Shown in pieces: positions 35,440 to 46,010 of a stretch of 64,000 nucleotides of DNA. The DNA comes from Erythroxylum novogranatense. Lineage: Eukaryota > Streptophyta > Magnoliopsida > Malpighiales > Erythroxylaceae. The position numbers were made by a program, and so were the translations under genes. The stretch's first letter is position 1; every line of letters starts with the position of its first letter. The stretch covers positions 49,575,783 to 49,639,782 of the forward strand of contig CM057228.1 in assembly GCA_029891385.1 (NCBI GenBank), read 5' to 3'. Under the pieces are notes generated by a model, which did no database searches, was not told where the DNA came from, and saw only the letters and a list, made by a program, of their open reading frames with translations.

Positions 35440-36568
35440 TTATGTTTGGTCGTCAGAATCTTTAGGGGATTCCGAGATCATCTTCTGAATCATTCGACTT
35501 GTTTCTTCCTCAGACATCCTGTCTTCTTTGCTTTTTGACAGTGCATAGTTCTCGAAGAATTCCTTGTTCTCTTTCTCCAATTCATTCCACACTGCATCCA
35601 CAAAGAACATGCAAATCTCAACCATTACGATCTTCATATGTGTTAGCATTTACGTTCACACAATCTCCATATGCATGCATGTGATTGCTTGTCTTAGAAA
35701 GAGAGCCAGCTGTCGCTCAGTGTTAAATCAGTTCTGCTCTCCTAGACATATGCCTCTCAAGAATCTTTTCCTTGATGGTTTTTCTTATGAGAGAACGAAA
35801 ACCAGACTCAGTCTTGCTTAACTAAGTTGAAGCTTATGCTTAAGTTCTGATCATATGATGTTTGGATAGAAGATCGTTTATGGAATCCTGAAAATAGAGC
35901 CTAGATATAGAGTCACCATCAACTGATCAAGCGAGCTCAAAAATAAGGCAAAACCTGTTGAAATTTTGTAACGGAATTAATCTTAGCCAGAATTACTGCT
36001 TTGATTATATATATCACTGTTCCAGCAGGTATTGTAATAGGTTTGAGTGATAACAAGGTCAAACTTTTGATGCATTGCAAAGCAAAGGAGAACTTTGATC
36101 CTATCATATGCCTAGAGCTCAACTCTTTTTGTTTTTTTTGTTTTTGTCTTAAAGGAAAATAACAGCAAATAGGTAGCTGTACAGAGAGAGCAGAAATCAA
36201 GGGAAGCAAACCAGTGGAGGTAATGACGGGTTTGATGTCTGCATGTTTGGAGAGAGCTTCCATGCACTCTTCTTTAGTCATGTTGAAGATCAAGCACTTT
36301 TCTATAAGGTGCTGCACCTATAACCACAGAATAAGCAGTCATCATCACAAATCACTAACAAAAAACAACTGAATCAAGCACTTTTCTATAAGGTGCTGCA
36401 CCAATAACCACAAAATAAACAATAATCGTCATAAACCACTAATAAAAAATAACAGAGTGAATGGAACTGGGGATGTGAAAAATGAAATCAGTGCTGTGAT
36501 CAGTCAAAGAAAGTGAAGAAGATGAAGAGTCTAACCATGTGTATATATGAAGCAGAGGAGTCTCCCAT
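35440..36568 (-). CDS. Plant protein 1589 / TIGR01589 family protein (BPG4/RPGE-like), three exons
   Basis: Exons on the minus strand: 36568-36536 (MGDSSASYIHM), 36317-36212 (VQHLIEKCLIFNMTKEECME onward) and 35591-35440. All have GT..AG borders and matching phases, giving 96 aa. The conserved core is HLIEKCL..NM(S/T)KEECMEALSKHA, then KPVITST, joined across intron 2 to VWNELEKENKEFFENY. This is the whole TIGR01589 domain, probably two short helices, followed by an acidic/serine-rich tail ending DSDDQT. No signal peptide or membrane segment is seen. From memory, Arabidopsis members include BPG4/RPGE proteins that repress photosynthetic genes through GLK factors; assigning that role here is inference from family membership. 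Intron 1 carries a duplicated acceptor region. A TATA box and two G-boxes lie upstream. Confidence 0.85.
36289..36456 (-). repeat. 84-bp tandem duplication spanning the acceptor of intron 1
   Basis: Units 36289-36372 and 36373-36456 are diverged direct copies. The gene-proximal unit holds the used acceptor (ttatag before GTGCAGCACC). The other unit carries the same exon start but has ttattg in place of ttatag, so its AG is lost. Confidence 0.85.
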
Positions 36569-36610
36569 GAATACAAATTGTGTGATGAGCTAGTGCAGGG
36601 AAATTTACCC

Positions 36611-36617
36611 ATTTATA
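36611..36617 (-). promoter_or_regulatory. TATA box of the plant protein 1589 gene
   Basis: TATAAAT on the minus strand lies about 43 bp before the ATG at 36568, implying a very short leader (about 10-20 nt). Confidence 0.5.
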
Positions 36618-36707
36618 ATAATAAAATGGAATGGAATGAGAACGAGAAAAAAAAGAAGAGAAGAGTAGAGTGCAGAGTGTAGAGGATGTGGATGTGGGGC
36701 CAGAAGT

Positions 36708-36717
36708 CCCACGTGGG
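36708..36717. promoter_or_regulatory. Perfect palindromic G-box CCCACGTGGG
   Basis: This lies about 140 bp upstream of the ATG of the minus-strand gene. G-boxes bind bHLH and bZIP factors such as PIFs. A second CACGTG is at 36802-36807. Confidence 0.6.
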
Positions 36718-36801
36718 AGATAAATGATAATTGGTGGAGAGGGGATTACTGATGAGGGGAGATTTTGTAAACGAGCATTGCTTTGTCTTTGAAGCCATCT
36801 C

Positions 36802-36807
36802 CACGTG
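36802..36807. promoter_or_regulatory. Second G-box core CACGTG
   Basis: This lies about 235 bp upstream of the start codon of the plant protein 1589 gene, 85 bp beyond the first G-box. Confidence 0.5.
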
Positions 36808-36841
36808 ATTTGTGGGCCCTCAAATACGTATATGAAATTCA

Positions 36842-37318
36842 TCCCAAATCATCCCTCCCTAGTCCCTTCCTTCCGTCCCCTTTCTGCCGTTTCATAAATT
36901 AAATGGCGATTGACGAGAATAGAAGAAGAAAACCAACAAATGTCGCCCATGCTTGTGATGTGACTTGCATCTTCAACCTCGGCCTCTTTCAAACATAATG
37001 CATCAACTAGCTTTCTTGTCTTTTTGTTGGGCCAGGATATTTTCCCAGTTGCACCATTTTATTTCTTCTGCTTTCGACTATTTATGTTACCCTTCTTCCG
37101 GGTCTATCATTGCTCCTCTTCCAAGAATTCAAATTATCAGACCACAATGCTCAAAACAGGGCAATGGAAGTTAATCCCAAGACAATATCTCCTCACATCT
37201 TTGCCCGCCATAGCAAAAGTTCAAGAAGAAGATACGACACATCTTTCATTCAATCTGCAAGTAAGAACAAGTCAAACTGTCTCTCCTGTAGCTGGAGTTG
37301 TTGACGCTTGTGTCTTTC
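36842..37318. other. Intergenic DNA, nothing recognised
   Basis: Frames here are short and show no family pattern. The segment runs up to the poly(A) end of the LINE. Confidence 0.55.
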
Positions 37319-39253
37319 TTTTTTTTTTTTGATAAAGGGAAAACAACAAAATTATATAGTAAATCTCGGGTGACAGAGCCCCGACGTATCCTCTAAGAGG
37401 AGAGGTATGCATCCACTGGGAGGATCTTTCAAGACGCGATCCCGGCGAACACCGAGAAATTTGAATGGGCAAGCCACCAAGACACCGATCGCCTCTCCGA
37501 TACTCGTGGTGAACGAGGACAACCCAATTACGGGAGAGAAGGGCATGGATGCTCAACACTAAAGGGTGGGGGGAGGCAGCTCGCGCCTGAGAAGAAGAGA
37601 GCATGTCGTGCACAGTACTCGAATCCACCTCTAAGACGATATGTCGGTACCCCAAGGACCATGCTAATTTGAGACCCGACAGAACCCCCTAATATTCCAC
37701 CATTAACGGGGAGCACCTGCCAACGTTCTGGACGAAGCCTCCCAACCAAGCGCCGGAATTGTCTCATAGCAGGCCACCTACTGATGCCGAATTATTGTAG
37801 CCATTAGAAGCGCCATCTGTGTTGAGCTTTACTCAGTCCTGTGCAGGTGGGCTCCAACCTACCAAGAGGGACTGGCGCGGGACCGGACTCAAGTGTGCTC
37901 GTTGTTGCGGTGATCAGATGGGCGACGGAAACGTGGGTCAAGACCTATTATTCGGAGAAAGCGGCAAGGAGAATAGATCGTCAAAAAGGGCCTTGTTACT
38001 CCAGGACCGGAGAAACCAACATGCCATCCCAAAGAGGATGGCCCAGTCAAAGCCCCCTACCGTCCTGTGAGTTCAGAGGTTCTTGATGAGCCAGTCATGG
38101 GGAGCCATAGTAAAGAACTCGGTGGTGATAATCTGCGAGGGGAACCGTGCCCATAAAGTGCGAGCTTGAGGGCAGTCCCAGACCACATGTAGAGAGGTTT
38201 CCTCGAGGAGGCAGTGGGAGTAGGAGGCGTCCGATGTGAGCCGTCGGCGTACACGTTGTTGGTTAGTGAGTAGCTTATCATGCAAGAGGAGCCAAAGAAA
38301 AGTCCGGATTCGTTGGGGCCCCTGTCACCTCCAAATAGTCCTCCAGTCAGCATGGTTCTTGGTGTCAGTGCGGTGCAATATCATGGAGTACGTCGATGCT
38401 GTTGTGAAGTTGTCATGCTTCGTACGACCCCAAGTAAGCTTGTCCGACCCGAGGGATGCCGAAAGTGGATGGATACCTGCAATAGCCAAACAAATCGTAT
38501 GAGGAAGAAAGTGATGAATAATGGCCCAATTCCAATTACCAGTAACGTTGGTGAAGTTAGCCACGCGATGTTCCAGCATGTCGGGAGAAAGCGGAGCCAC
38601 AACATGATGCAAAAGAAGACCCCAATCCTCAACCCATGGATCGAGCCAGAATCGCGTTTTGGACCTGTCGCCAATCTGCCAATGCCGTCCCTGAAGTACA
38701 TGGTGCCAAATGGATTTGATACTTCACCAGACCATGGAGCCACCTAAAACATCAAGGGAAGCGGGCAAATTGTTAGCATTAAATTTATACTTAGCAGAAA
38801 GCACACGGACCCACAAAGCGTCCGGCTTAGAAACCAGAGTCCAGCCGAGTTTGGTGAGTAAGGCGTCATTGGTTTCCTTAATTTTAAGAAGACCTAGCCC
38901 CCCCAACTCCTTGGGCAAGCAAACGGTGTCCCAATTAAGCAAATGAATCTTCTGCGTGTCAGGAGTCGTGCCCCACAAGAATCGGCGCATGATACGTTCA
39001 AGCTCATCACAAAGGTGTCGCGGTAGGCAGATCGTCTGCATCGTGTAAATGGGAATCGCAGAAATGATGGAATGAATCAGAGTGATACGACCGACAAGCG
39101 ATAAAAGGTTAGAAGCCCAGCCCGATAGGCGGTGTTGGACCGTATCCAGAATGTGTTGATAGGCTTTTTTGGTCACCCGATCATGTAATAGAGGCACTCC
39201 AAGGTATCGCCCTAGATTGTTCGTCAATTTGAAGCCAAGTGTCTCACTGAGGG
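37319..39253 (-). mobile_element. LINE (non-LTR retrotransposon), 3' portion, minus strand
   Basis: The minus-strand translation gives the reverse transcriptase thumb and following region: SETLGFKLTNNLGRYLGVPL, RLSGWASNLLSLVGRITLI, CDELERIMRRFLWG and LPKELGGLGL. Then comes a zf-RVT-like segment around 38743-38060, with MMLWL/RFLP-type pieces in shifting frames. Last is an RNase H (RVT_3) segment at 37655-37370 with YRHIVLEVDSSTV. A run of T at 37319-37331 is the poly(A) tail of the minus-strand element. The segment is GC-richer than its surroundings. Frameshifts and stops make it inactive. It continues at 45668 beyond element G. Confidence 0.85.
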
Positions 39254-41370
39254 TGTTGGGCCCGGGTCCCAGATCCCCATTCTCGAGACGACCCCTCGGG
39301 TTGCACCGGCGACGGGCTCCCAAACTTATCGGACCCGATCCCAACATTTATACATAGGTCGATTCATACACATACATTCTAACCATGAATTAATCATCAC
39401 GATTTCATAAGCCATCAAGTTAATAATTTAAACACGTATTTTGAACCATACACATTACAAAATAAAGTTTCAATCCACAATACATAAAATATGCTCCATG
39501 ATAAAATGCTCGGATGGCCAACCAAAATACGAACTTAATAGAAAGCTCCTAACTAGCTTGAAGTTTCCGATGCCTCGCAAGATCAGAGATCGTCCTGTTC
39601 TGCACCTGAGGAGGGAAAGTAATGGGTTAAGCTACACAGCTCAGTGACTAATATAATTATAGCCATCGGTAACTAGCACAAATTCAGGCATATGTACGTA
39701 TATATATTATATATATATAAGCATCAATTTAAGCATTCCCATGCGAATTAAACAATTTATGCATTCAATATAATTAATTCGACTCACAAAACAGGTTACA
39801 AATATGCTTCATAACAAACAGTTCAAATATGCAATGCATATCACATGGCTTGAGGGTTCCATGGAAACAAAAGGAGAAAGAAAGTTTACACTGAAGCGAA
39901 ATGAGTCCATTCGGATCTCATAGGCCACAAGCGGGCAGCCGGGAGAAGGCTCTTGTCGACGTGCACGTGACGAACGAAATGGTTCCACTCTCGCCCAAAC
40001 AAAAGCACATAATCATGCTCATAATCATTTTATCATATGGTATGCTTTCATACTTTGCATTTAGTCAAAATGTCAAGACCGAAGTCGAGGCATAGCATGC
40101 TCAGAAGCAAAACTCAATTCTATCAATTCCCATTATTCTTTCAAAATATATGAAATCAAAATCATTCAACTTATCATGTTTAAACATACATAACATATAA
40201 CATATATTCATACATAGGCAAGAAATTGCCTAGTCACATAATAACTATAAGTACATTACCCACCTAAGATCGCTTGAGTCTCCGACTCACTGATGTCCTT
40301 CCTCTTGCGATGGAAGCAGGTCAGCTTGGTTTCCTAAAACAACTAAGTTTTCATTCAATCAGTATCCACAGAAAATATTCAAAGCTTGGAAATCCAAAAT
40401 AAAGCACTAAAAGTCTATATTCGACCTCCTCCTAAAATTCCGAACCCTTCGAGGCAAATTCCGAACCTCCCCTCTTCATAAAACTTGTAGTCCTTTATCT
40501 CTAGATCACAACGAATCCAAAATCACCTCAATTGGACATCTACACCAAAAGATATGCCCAAAATACCAAACTTCATCTTTGCTGGAACCAGGGCGCTCGT
40601 TGCGACAAAGGGACGTTCGTCGCGACGAAGACTTTGCTCGCCGCAACGAAAACCACACTCGTTGCGGCGAACAGCTCGCGCTCGCCCCGGCGTGCACACA
40701 AGTGTGCGCCGCGGCAAAGACCACACCTTCGCACGTCGCAGCGAATAAATATTAATTCGTCGCAACGTTGCTTCCCTTTCTCGCATGCCGCAGCGTGTTC
40801 ATACGCACATCGTGACGTGCGGGTCTGAAGAACGACTCCGAAACTCGATTTCTAGCATTTCCACACTTCAATCCTTCCATAACCACAAATGCAACACATC
40901 TGAACCTTAGATCAAGACTTATACTACATTTCTAACCCATTAACAACTCAAAATCAGTCATAAACACATCAACCCACGAAATCTAACCATTTTTACCCTA
41001 AAATCCTAAAACCACCGATTTTACTACTTTCATCTCTCTTTTGGTTTAATCCAACCGAAACAAGGTTAGAAAGGGTTTAAACTTACCAATTATTGCTCCA
41101 AAACCGTCGGAGATCCTTGGAGATCAAAAGCTCTAAACTTTTCTTCCTTTTTCTCCTCCTACGACACTTCTCTCTTCTTCCTCTTCTCTTTTCTTTTCTT
41201 CTAAGCCTAAGTCCAAGAACATTATGCCCTCATAAACTTAATTCTCATTAAAACCACATTAGACTCAAATCAACCTCAATTATCCATATTAAATTAAACT
41301 AAAGCATAATCACATACTTAACACAATTCAAGCTTAATGACATCGAAAAAAAAAAATCGGGGTCCAACAT
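39254..41370 (-). repeat. 3' LTR of element G
   Basis: 2117 bp. On the minus strand it reads TGTTGGACCCC ... GGGCCCAACA. It carries a GC-rich palindrome cluster at 40585-40825. Confidence 0.9.
40585..40825 (-). repeat. GC-rich palindrome array in the 3' LTR of G
   Basis: Variants of a (T)TCGTCGCGACGAA motif recur, with the perfect 14-bp palindrome at 40615-40628 and related TCGCCGCAACGAA, TCGTTGCGGCGAA, CGCCGCGGC and CGTCGCAACG copies. The array stands out as a CG-dense island in an AT-rich LTR. Confidence 0.8.
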
Positions 41371-41383
41371 TTCTCCCCCTCTT
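41371..41383 (-). other. Polypurine tract of element G
   Basis: AAGAGGGGGAGAAA on the minus strand directly precedes the TGTTGG of the 3' LTR. Confidence 0.8.
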
Positions 41384-44300
41384 AAAAGAAATTTCGTCCT
41401 CGAAATTTACCTGAAACATCGAAGAGATACGGATACTTCTCCTTCATAGCTTCCAGTGGCTCCCATGTAGCCTCCTCTACCGAATGATTCCTCCACAGGA
41501 CTTTGACTAGCTGAACCGTCTTATTCATGAGGACTTTTTCCTTGATATCCAAAATCTCCACTGGTTGCTCCTCATAACTCAGATCATCCCGCAACTGAAA
41601 TTCACTAGTTTGAATGATATGAGAAGGATCCGATCTATACCTCCTCAACATAGACACATGGAAGACATCATGAATCTGCGACAATTCCGAAGGTAATGTC
41701 AACCTGTAGGCGAGTGGTCCAATCCTCTCAAGGATCTCATAAGGACCCACATACCTCGGACTCAACTTACCCTTCTTGTCGAACCTCAGCACTCCTTTCC
41801 AAGGAGACTTCTTAAGGAACACTTTCTCACCGACTTCATACTCCATCTCCTTTCGGTGAGCATCAACATAACTCTTCATCCTATCCTGTGCTGCCTTAAG
41901 TCGCTACTTAACCAGATTGACTTTATCAACCGTCGTCTAAATCAATTCTGGTCCTTCCAGTTTTCTCTCTCCTTCTTCATCCCAACAAATCGGAGTCCTA
42001 CACCTCCTGCCATACAATGCCTCATATGGAGCCATCTGAATGCTCGAATGGTACGAATTATTATAAGCAAATTCGACCAATGGCAAATGTTCATCCTATG
42101 CTCCTCTAAAATCCATCACACAAGCCCGAAGCATCCCCTCAAGAGTCCATATGGTCCTCTCAGATTGACCATCCATCTGATGGTGAAAAGCCGTACTAAA
42201 ATTCAACTTCGTCCTCAAAGCTTCCTACAAGCTACCCCAAAATCTCGAAGTGAACCGAGGGTCTCTATCGGACACAATCGAATCCGGAATCCCATGCAAC
42301 CTCACTATCTCATCGATATACTTCTTTGCCAACGCATGCAAAGAATCAGTCTGCTTAATCGCCAAAAAGTGAGCTGACTTGGTCAATCGATCCACAATAA
42401 CCCAAATGGCATCATGCCTCCTACTGGTCTTAGGCAAACCCATCAGAAAATCCATAGTCACCCTTTGCCACTTCCATTCCGGGATGGACAATGGCCTCAA
42501 CATGCTTGAAGGTGCCTGGTGTTCAGCCTTGACTTGCTAACACACTAGACACTTGCTCACAAACTCTGTTACATCCCTCTTCATGCCCTTCCACCAAAAA
42601 TGATCTCTCAAATCCCTATACATCCTGGTACTACCTGGATGCATGGCATAGGGCGCATTATGTGCCTCATCCATAATCTCATCATTAACCTCCCGCACAT
42701 CTGGAATACACAACCTGTTCCCCATTGTCATAAGCTCATCATCCCTCACCTCTATCTCAGAAATCTTGCCATTTCGAATTTCATCTCGAAGCTTACTCAA
42801 ATCAGCATTTTGAGCCTGCAATTCTCTAACTTTCTCCCTAAGTATCGGTCTCACTCGAAAGTTAGCTAGAAGACAATCCGACTCCTCCTGCTTCAAGCTT
42901 ATCTTAAGCTTGGCCATCTCTTCCAATAAAGGAAGATAAACCGATCGAACATGCGCAATCGAAGACTTCTTACTCAAGGCATCCGCCACTACATTGGCCT
43001 TGCCCGGATGATACTCAATCAGCAAATCATAATCCTTAAGCAACTCAATCCACCTTCTCTGCCTCAAATTCAGTTCCTTCTGACTTAACAAATACTTGAG
43101 ACTCTTATGATCAGTAAAGATCCTCGTCTGAACTCCATACAAATAATGCCTCCAAATCTTCAAGGCAAAGATCACAACTGCTAACTCCAAATCATGCGTC
43201 GGATAGTTCAACTCATAAGGCTTCAACTGCCTCGAAGCATAAGCAATCACCCGATCTCCCTGCATCAAAACACAGCCAAGACCCTTCCTCGAAGCATCAC
43301 TATACACAGTATAGCCCTCATCTCCAAAAGGCAAAACCAGAATCGAAGCACTCGTCAACCTGTGCTTGAGCTTCTCGAAGCTCCTCTGACACTCATCACT
43401 CCAGACAAATTTTTGATTTTTCCTCAACAACTTCGTCATCGAAGCGGATATCATAGAGAATCCCTCCACAAATCTCCGGTAGTAACCTGCCAAACCCAGA
43501 AAGCTCCTCACTTCTGTTACATTCTTCGGGGCTTCCCAATTCACCACAGCTTCTATCTTCTTTGGATCTACATGAACTCCTTGCTCTGAGATCACATGTC
43601 CAAGAAATGAAACTTCTCTCAGCCAAAATTCGCATTTATCGAATTTGGCATACAACTCATTTCTCCTCAAAGTCTCCAAAGCAATACTCAAATGCTCCTC
43701 ATGCTGCTCATCACTCTTGGAATAAACCAAGATATCATCGATAAAGACAATGATAAATTGGTCCAAGAATGGCTTAAAAACCCGATTCATCAAATCCATA
43801 AATGCTGCAGGAGTATTCGTCAATCTGAAAGGCATAACTAAGAACTCAAAATGCCCATTTCGAGTCCTGAAAGCATACTTGGGCACATTTGACTCCTTAA
43901 TCCTCAACTGATTGTAACCCGACCTCAGATCTATTTTGGAGAAGACTTTCGCTCCTTGCAATTGATCAAACAGATCATCAATGCAAGGAAGCGGATACCT
44001 GTTCTTCACCGTAACCTGATTCAACTTCCGATAGTCTACACATATTCTCAACGATCCATCTTTCTTCTTCACAAAAAGAACCGGAGCTCCCCAAGGCGAA
44101 GAACTCGGTCGAATATACCTCTTCTCTAACAACTCCTCCAACTGCTCCTTAAGCTCTTTCAATTCCGCCGGAGCCATCCGGTAAGGTGGAATCGAAATCA
44201 ACGCCGTACCTGACAAAAGTTCAATGGGAAACTCAATTTTTCTAGCTGGCGGTAGTCCTGGCAATTCCTCGGAAAAAATATCCGAGAATTCCCTGACTAC

Positions 44301-44510
44301 AGGAATATCCTCCAACTTCCCTCTATCTTCCCTGGTGTCCATCATATAAGCCAAAAACGCCTCACAACCCTTCCTCATCATCTTTTCTGCTGTCAATGCT
44401 GAAACAATTCTGGGCGGACTTGCTTTTCTGTCCGCCACAAACACCACTCTCTTGCCATCACCCAAATCAAATTCCCATGATTCTTTCAAAATATATGAAA
44501 TCAAAATCAT
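41382..44510 (-). pseudogene. gypsy pol of element G: RT, RNase H, integrase, chromodomain
   Basis: From the 5' side, frame 44510-42537 holds the end of protease, then reverse transcriptase with [31 protein letters not shown] and catalytic FIDDILVYS. RNase H follows with [23 protein letters not shown] and DALSKK, then the integrase zinc region H..H..CLVC. Frame 42503-42225 gives [19 protein letters not shown] and [13 protein letters not shown]. Frame 41879-41382 gives GEKVFLKKSPWKG and IHDVFHVSMLRRY, then a C-terminal chromodomain (VEILDIKEKVL, VKVLWRN, EEATWEPLEAM). Stops at 42537, 42225, 42096, 41937 and 41904 break the polyprotein, mostly TAG where glutamine is expected. The chromodomain of such elements is thought to guide integration to heterochromatin. 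Confidence 0.92.
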
Positions 44511-45667
44511 TCAACTTATCATGTTTAAACATACATAACATATAACATATATTCATACATAGGCAAGAAATTGGCTAGTCACACAATAACTATAAGTACA
44601 TTACCCACCTAAGATCGCTTAAGTCTCCGACTCAGTGATGTCCTTCCTCTTGCGATGGAAGTAGGTCAGCTTGGTTTCCTAAAACAACCAAGTTTCCATT
44701 TAATCAGTATCCACAGAAAATATTCAAAGCTTGGAAATCCAAAATAAAGCACTAAAAGCCTATATTCGACCTCCTCCTAAAATTTCAAACCCTTCGAGGC
44801 AAATTTCGAACCTCTCCTCTTCATAAAACTTGTATTCCTTTATCTCTAGATCACAACGAATCCAAAATCACCTCAATTGGACATCTACACCAAAAGATAT
44901 GTCAAAAATACCAAACTTCATCTTTGCTGGAACCAGGGCGCTCGTCGCGACGAAGGACATTCGTCGCGACGAAAGCCACACTCGTTGCGGCGAATAGCCC
45001 GCGCTCGCCGCGGCGAAGACCACACCTTCGCACGTCGCAGCGAATAAACATTAATTCGTCGCAACGTTGCTTCCCTTTCTCGCACGTCGCGGCGTGTTCA
45101 TACGCACGTCGCGACGTGCGGGTCTAGAGAACGACTCCGAAACTCGATTTCTAGCATTTCTACACTTCAATCCTTCCATAACCACAAATGCAACACATCT
45201 GAACTTTAGATCAAGACTTATACTACATTTCTAACCCATTAACAACTCAAAATCAGTCATAAACATATCAACCCACGAAATCTAACCATTTTTACCCTAA
45301 AACCCTAAAACCACCGATTTTACTACTTTCATCCTCTCTTTTGGTTTAATCCAACCGAAACAAGGTTAGAAAGGGTTTAAACTTACCGATTATTGCTCCA
45401 AAATCGTCAGAGATCCTTGGAGATCGAAAGCTCTAAACTCTTCTTCCTTTTTCTCCTCCTACGACACTTCTTTCTTCTTCCTCTTCTCTTTTCTTTTCTT
45501 CTAAGCCTAAGTCCAAGACCATTATGCCCTCATAAACTTAATTCTCATTAAAACCACATTAGACTCAAATCAACCTCAATTATCCATATTAAATTAAACT
45601 AAGGCATAATCACATACTTAACATAATTCAAGCTTAATGACATCAAAAAAAAAATCGGGGTCCAACA
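44484..45667 (-). repeat. Partial 5' LTR of element G
   Basis: This matches 40139-41370 of the 3' LTR. It ends abruptly at 44484, where it joins pol. A second copy of the GC-rich palindrome array lies at 44935-45120, with TTCGTCGCGACGAA perfect at 44960-44973. Confidence 0.92.
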
Positions 45668-46010
45668 GAGGGAATGAGCCAGGGGGAACGGAATATTGCG
45701 TGAAAAGAAGCAGCGGGACTTAGCCTGACTGACCTGTTGACCAGAAGAAGTACAGAAGGAGTCAAGTGTGTTACGAATAGTCTGGATTTGGTCCATGGAA
45801 GCTTCAGCGAAGAGGATAAGATCATCGGCAAAGAATAAGTGAGAAAGGGAAGGGCCACCCCGGCTTAATCTGATCGGTTTCCAACAACCTGTGGTTATTG
45901 ACTCCGTAATGAGGTGACCGAGACGTTCCAAGCAGAGGACGAAGAACCTACTCTTTCTACCAGTTGTATACGGATCGTTGGTTCCCTTTGGACAGGTCGT
46001 CCTTAACATT
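45668..46010 (-). mobile_element. LINE, 5' remaining portion (reverse transcriptase core)
   Basis: The minus strand shows FVLCLERLGHLI, GGPSLSHLFFADDLILFAEAS and SSGQQVSQAKSRCFFS, the palm of a LINE reverse transcriptase with the catalytic FADD. It joins directly to the LSETLGFKL segment at 39253 once G is removed. The homology ends between about 45950 and 46010, so the LINE is 5'-truncated and totals about 2.3 kb. I could not find convincing target duplications for it. Confidence 0.85.

Larger units (their letters stand above)
39254..45667 (-). mobile_element. Chromodomain Ty3/gypsy element G, minus strand, missing its 5' part
   Basis: The 3' LTR at 39254-41370 and a partial 5' LTR at 44484-45667 share sequence over about 1.2 kb. 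The element is flanked by an exact GAGGG duplication (39249-39253 and 45668-45672), and it sits in the LINE. Pol (44510-41382) has reverse transcriptase, RNase H and integrase followed by a chromodomain, so it is a chromovirus, most like the Tekay/Del group. Gag, most of protease, the primer site and the 3' part of the 5' LTR were lost by one internal deletion at about 44484. Confidence 0.93.

Noticed and set aside
36317..36317. Start of the plant protein 1589 coding frame at GTG 36317
   Set aside because: A spliced ATG exon 250 bp upstream (36568-36536) gives the family's usual MGDSSASYIHM start with correct donor and phase.
38236..38946. Plus-strand frames up to 155 codons
   Set aside because: They are antisense to the LINE, whose minus-strand frames match reverse transcriptase and the following region.
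41856..42377. 173-codon plus-strand frame
   Set aside because: It lies antisense to the integrase region of gypsy element G and has no features of its own.
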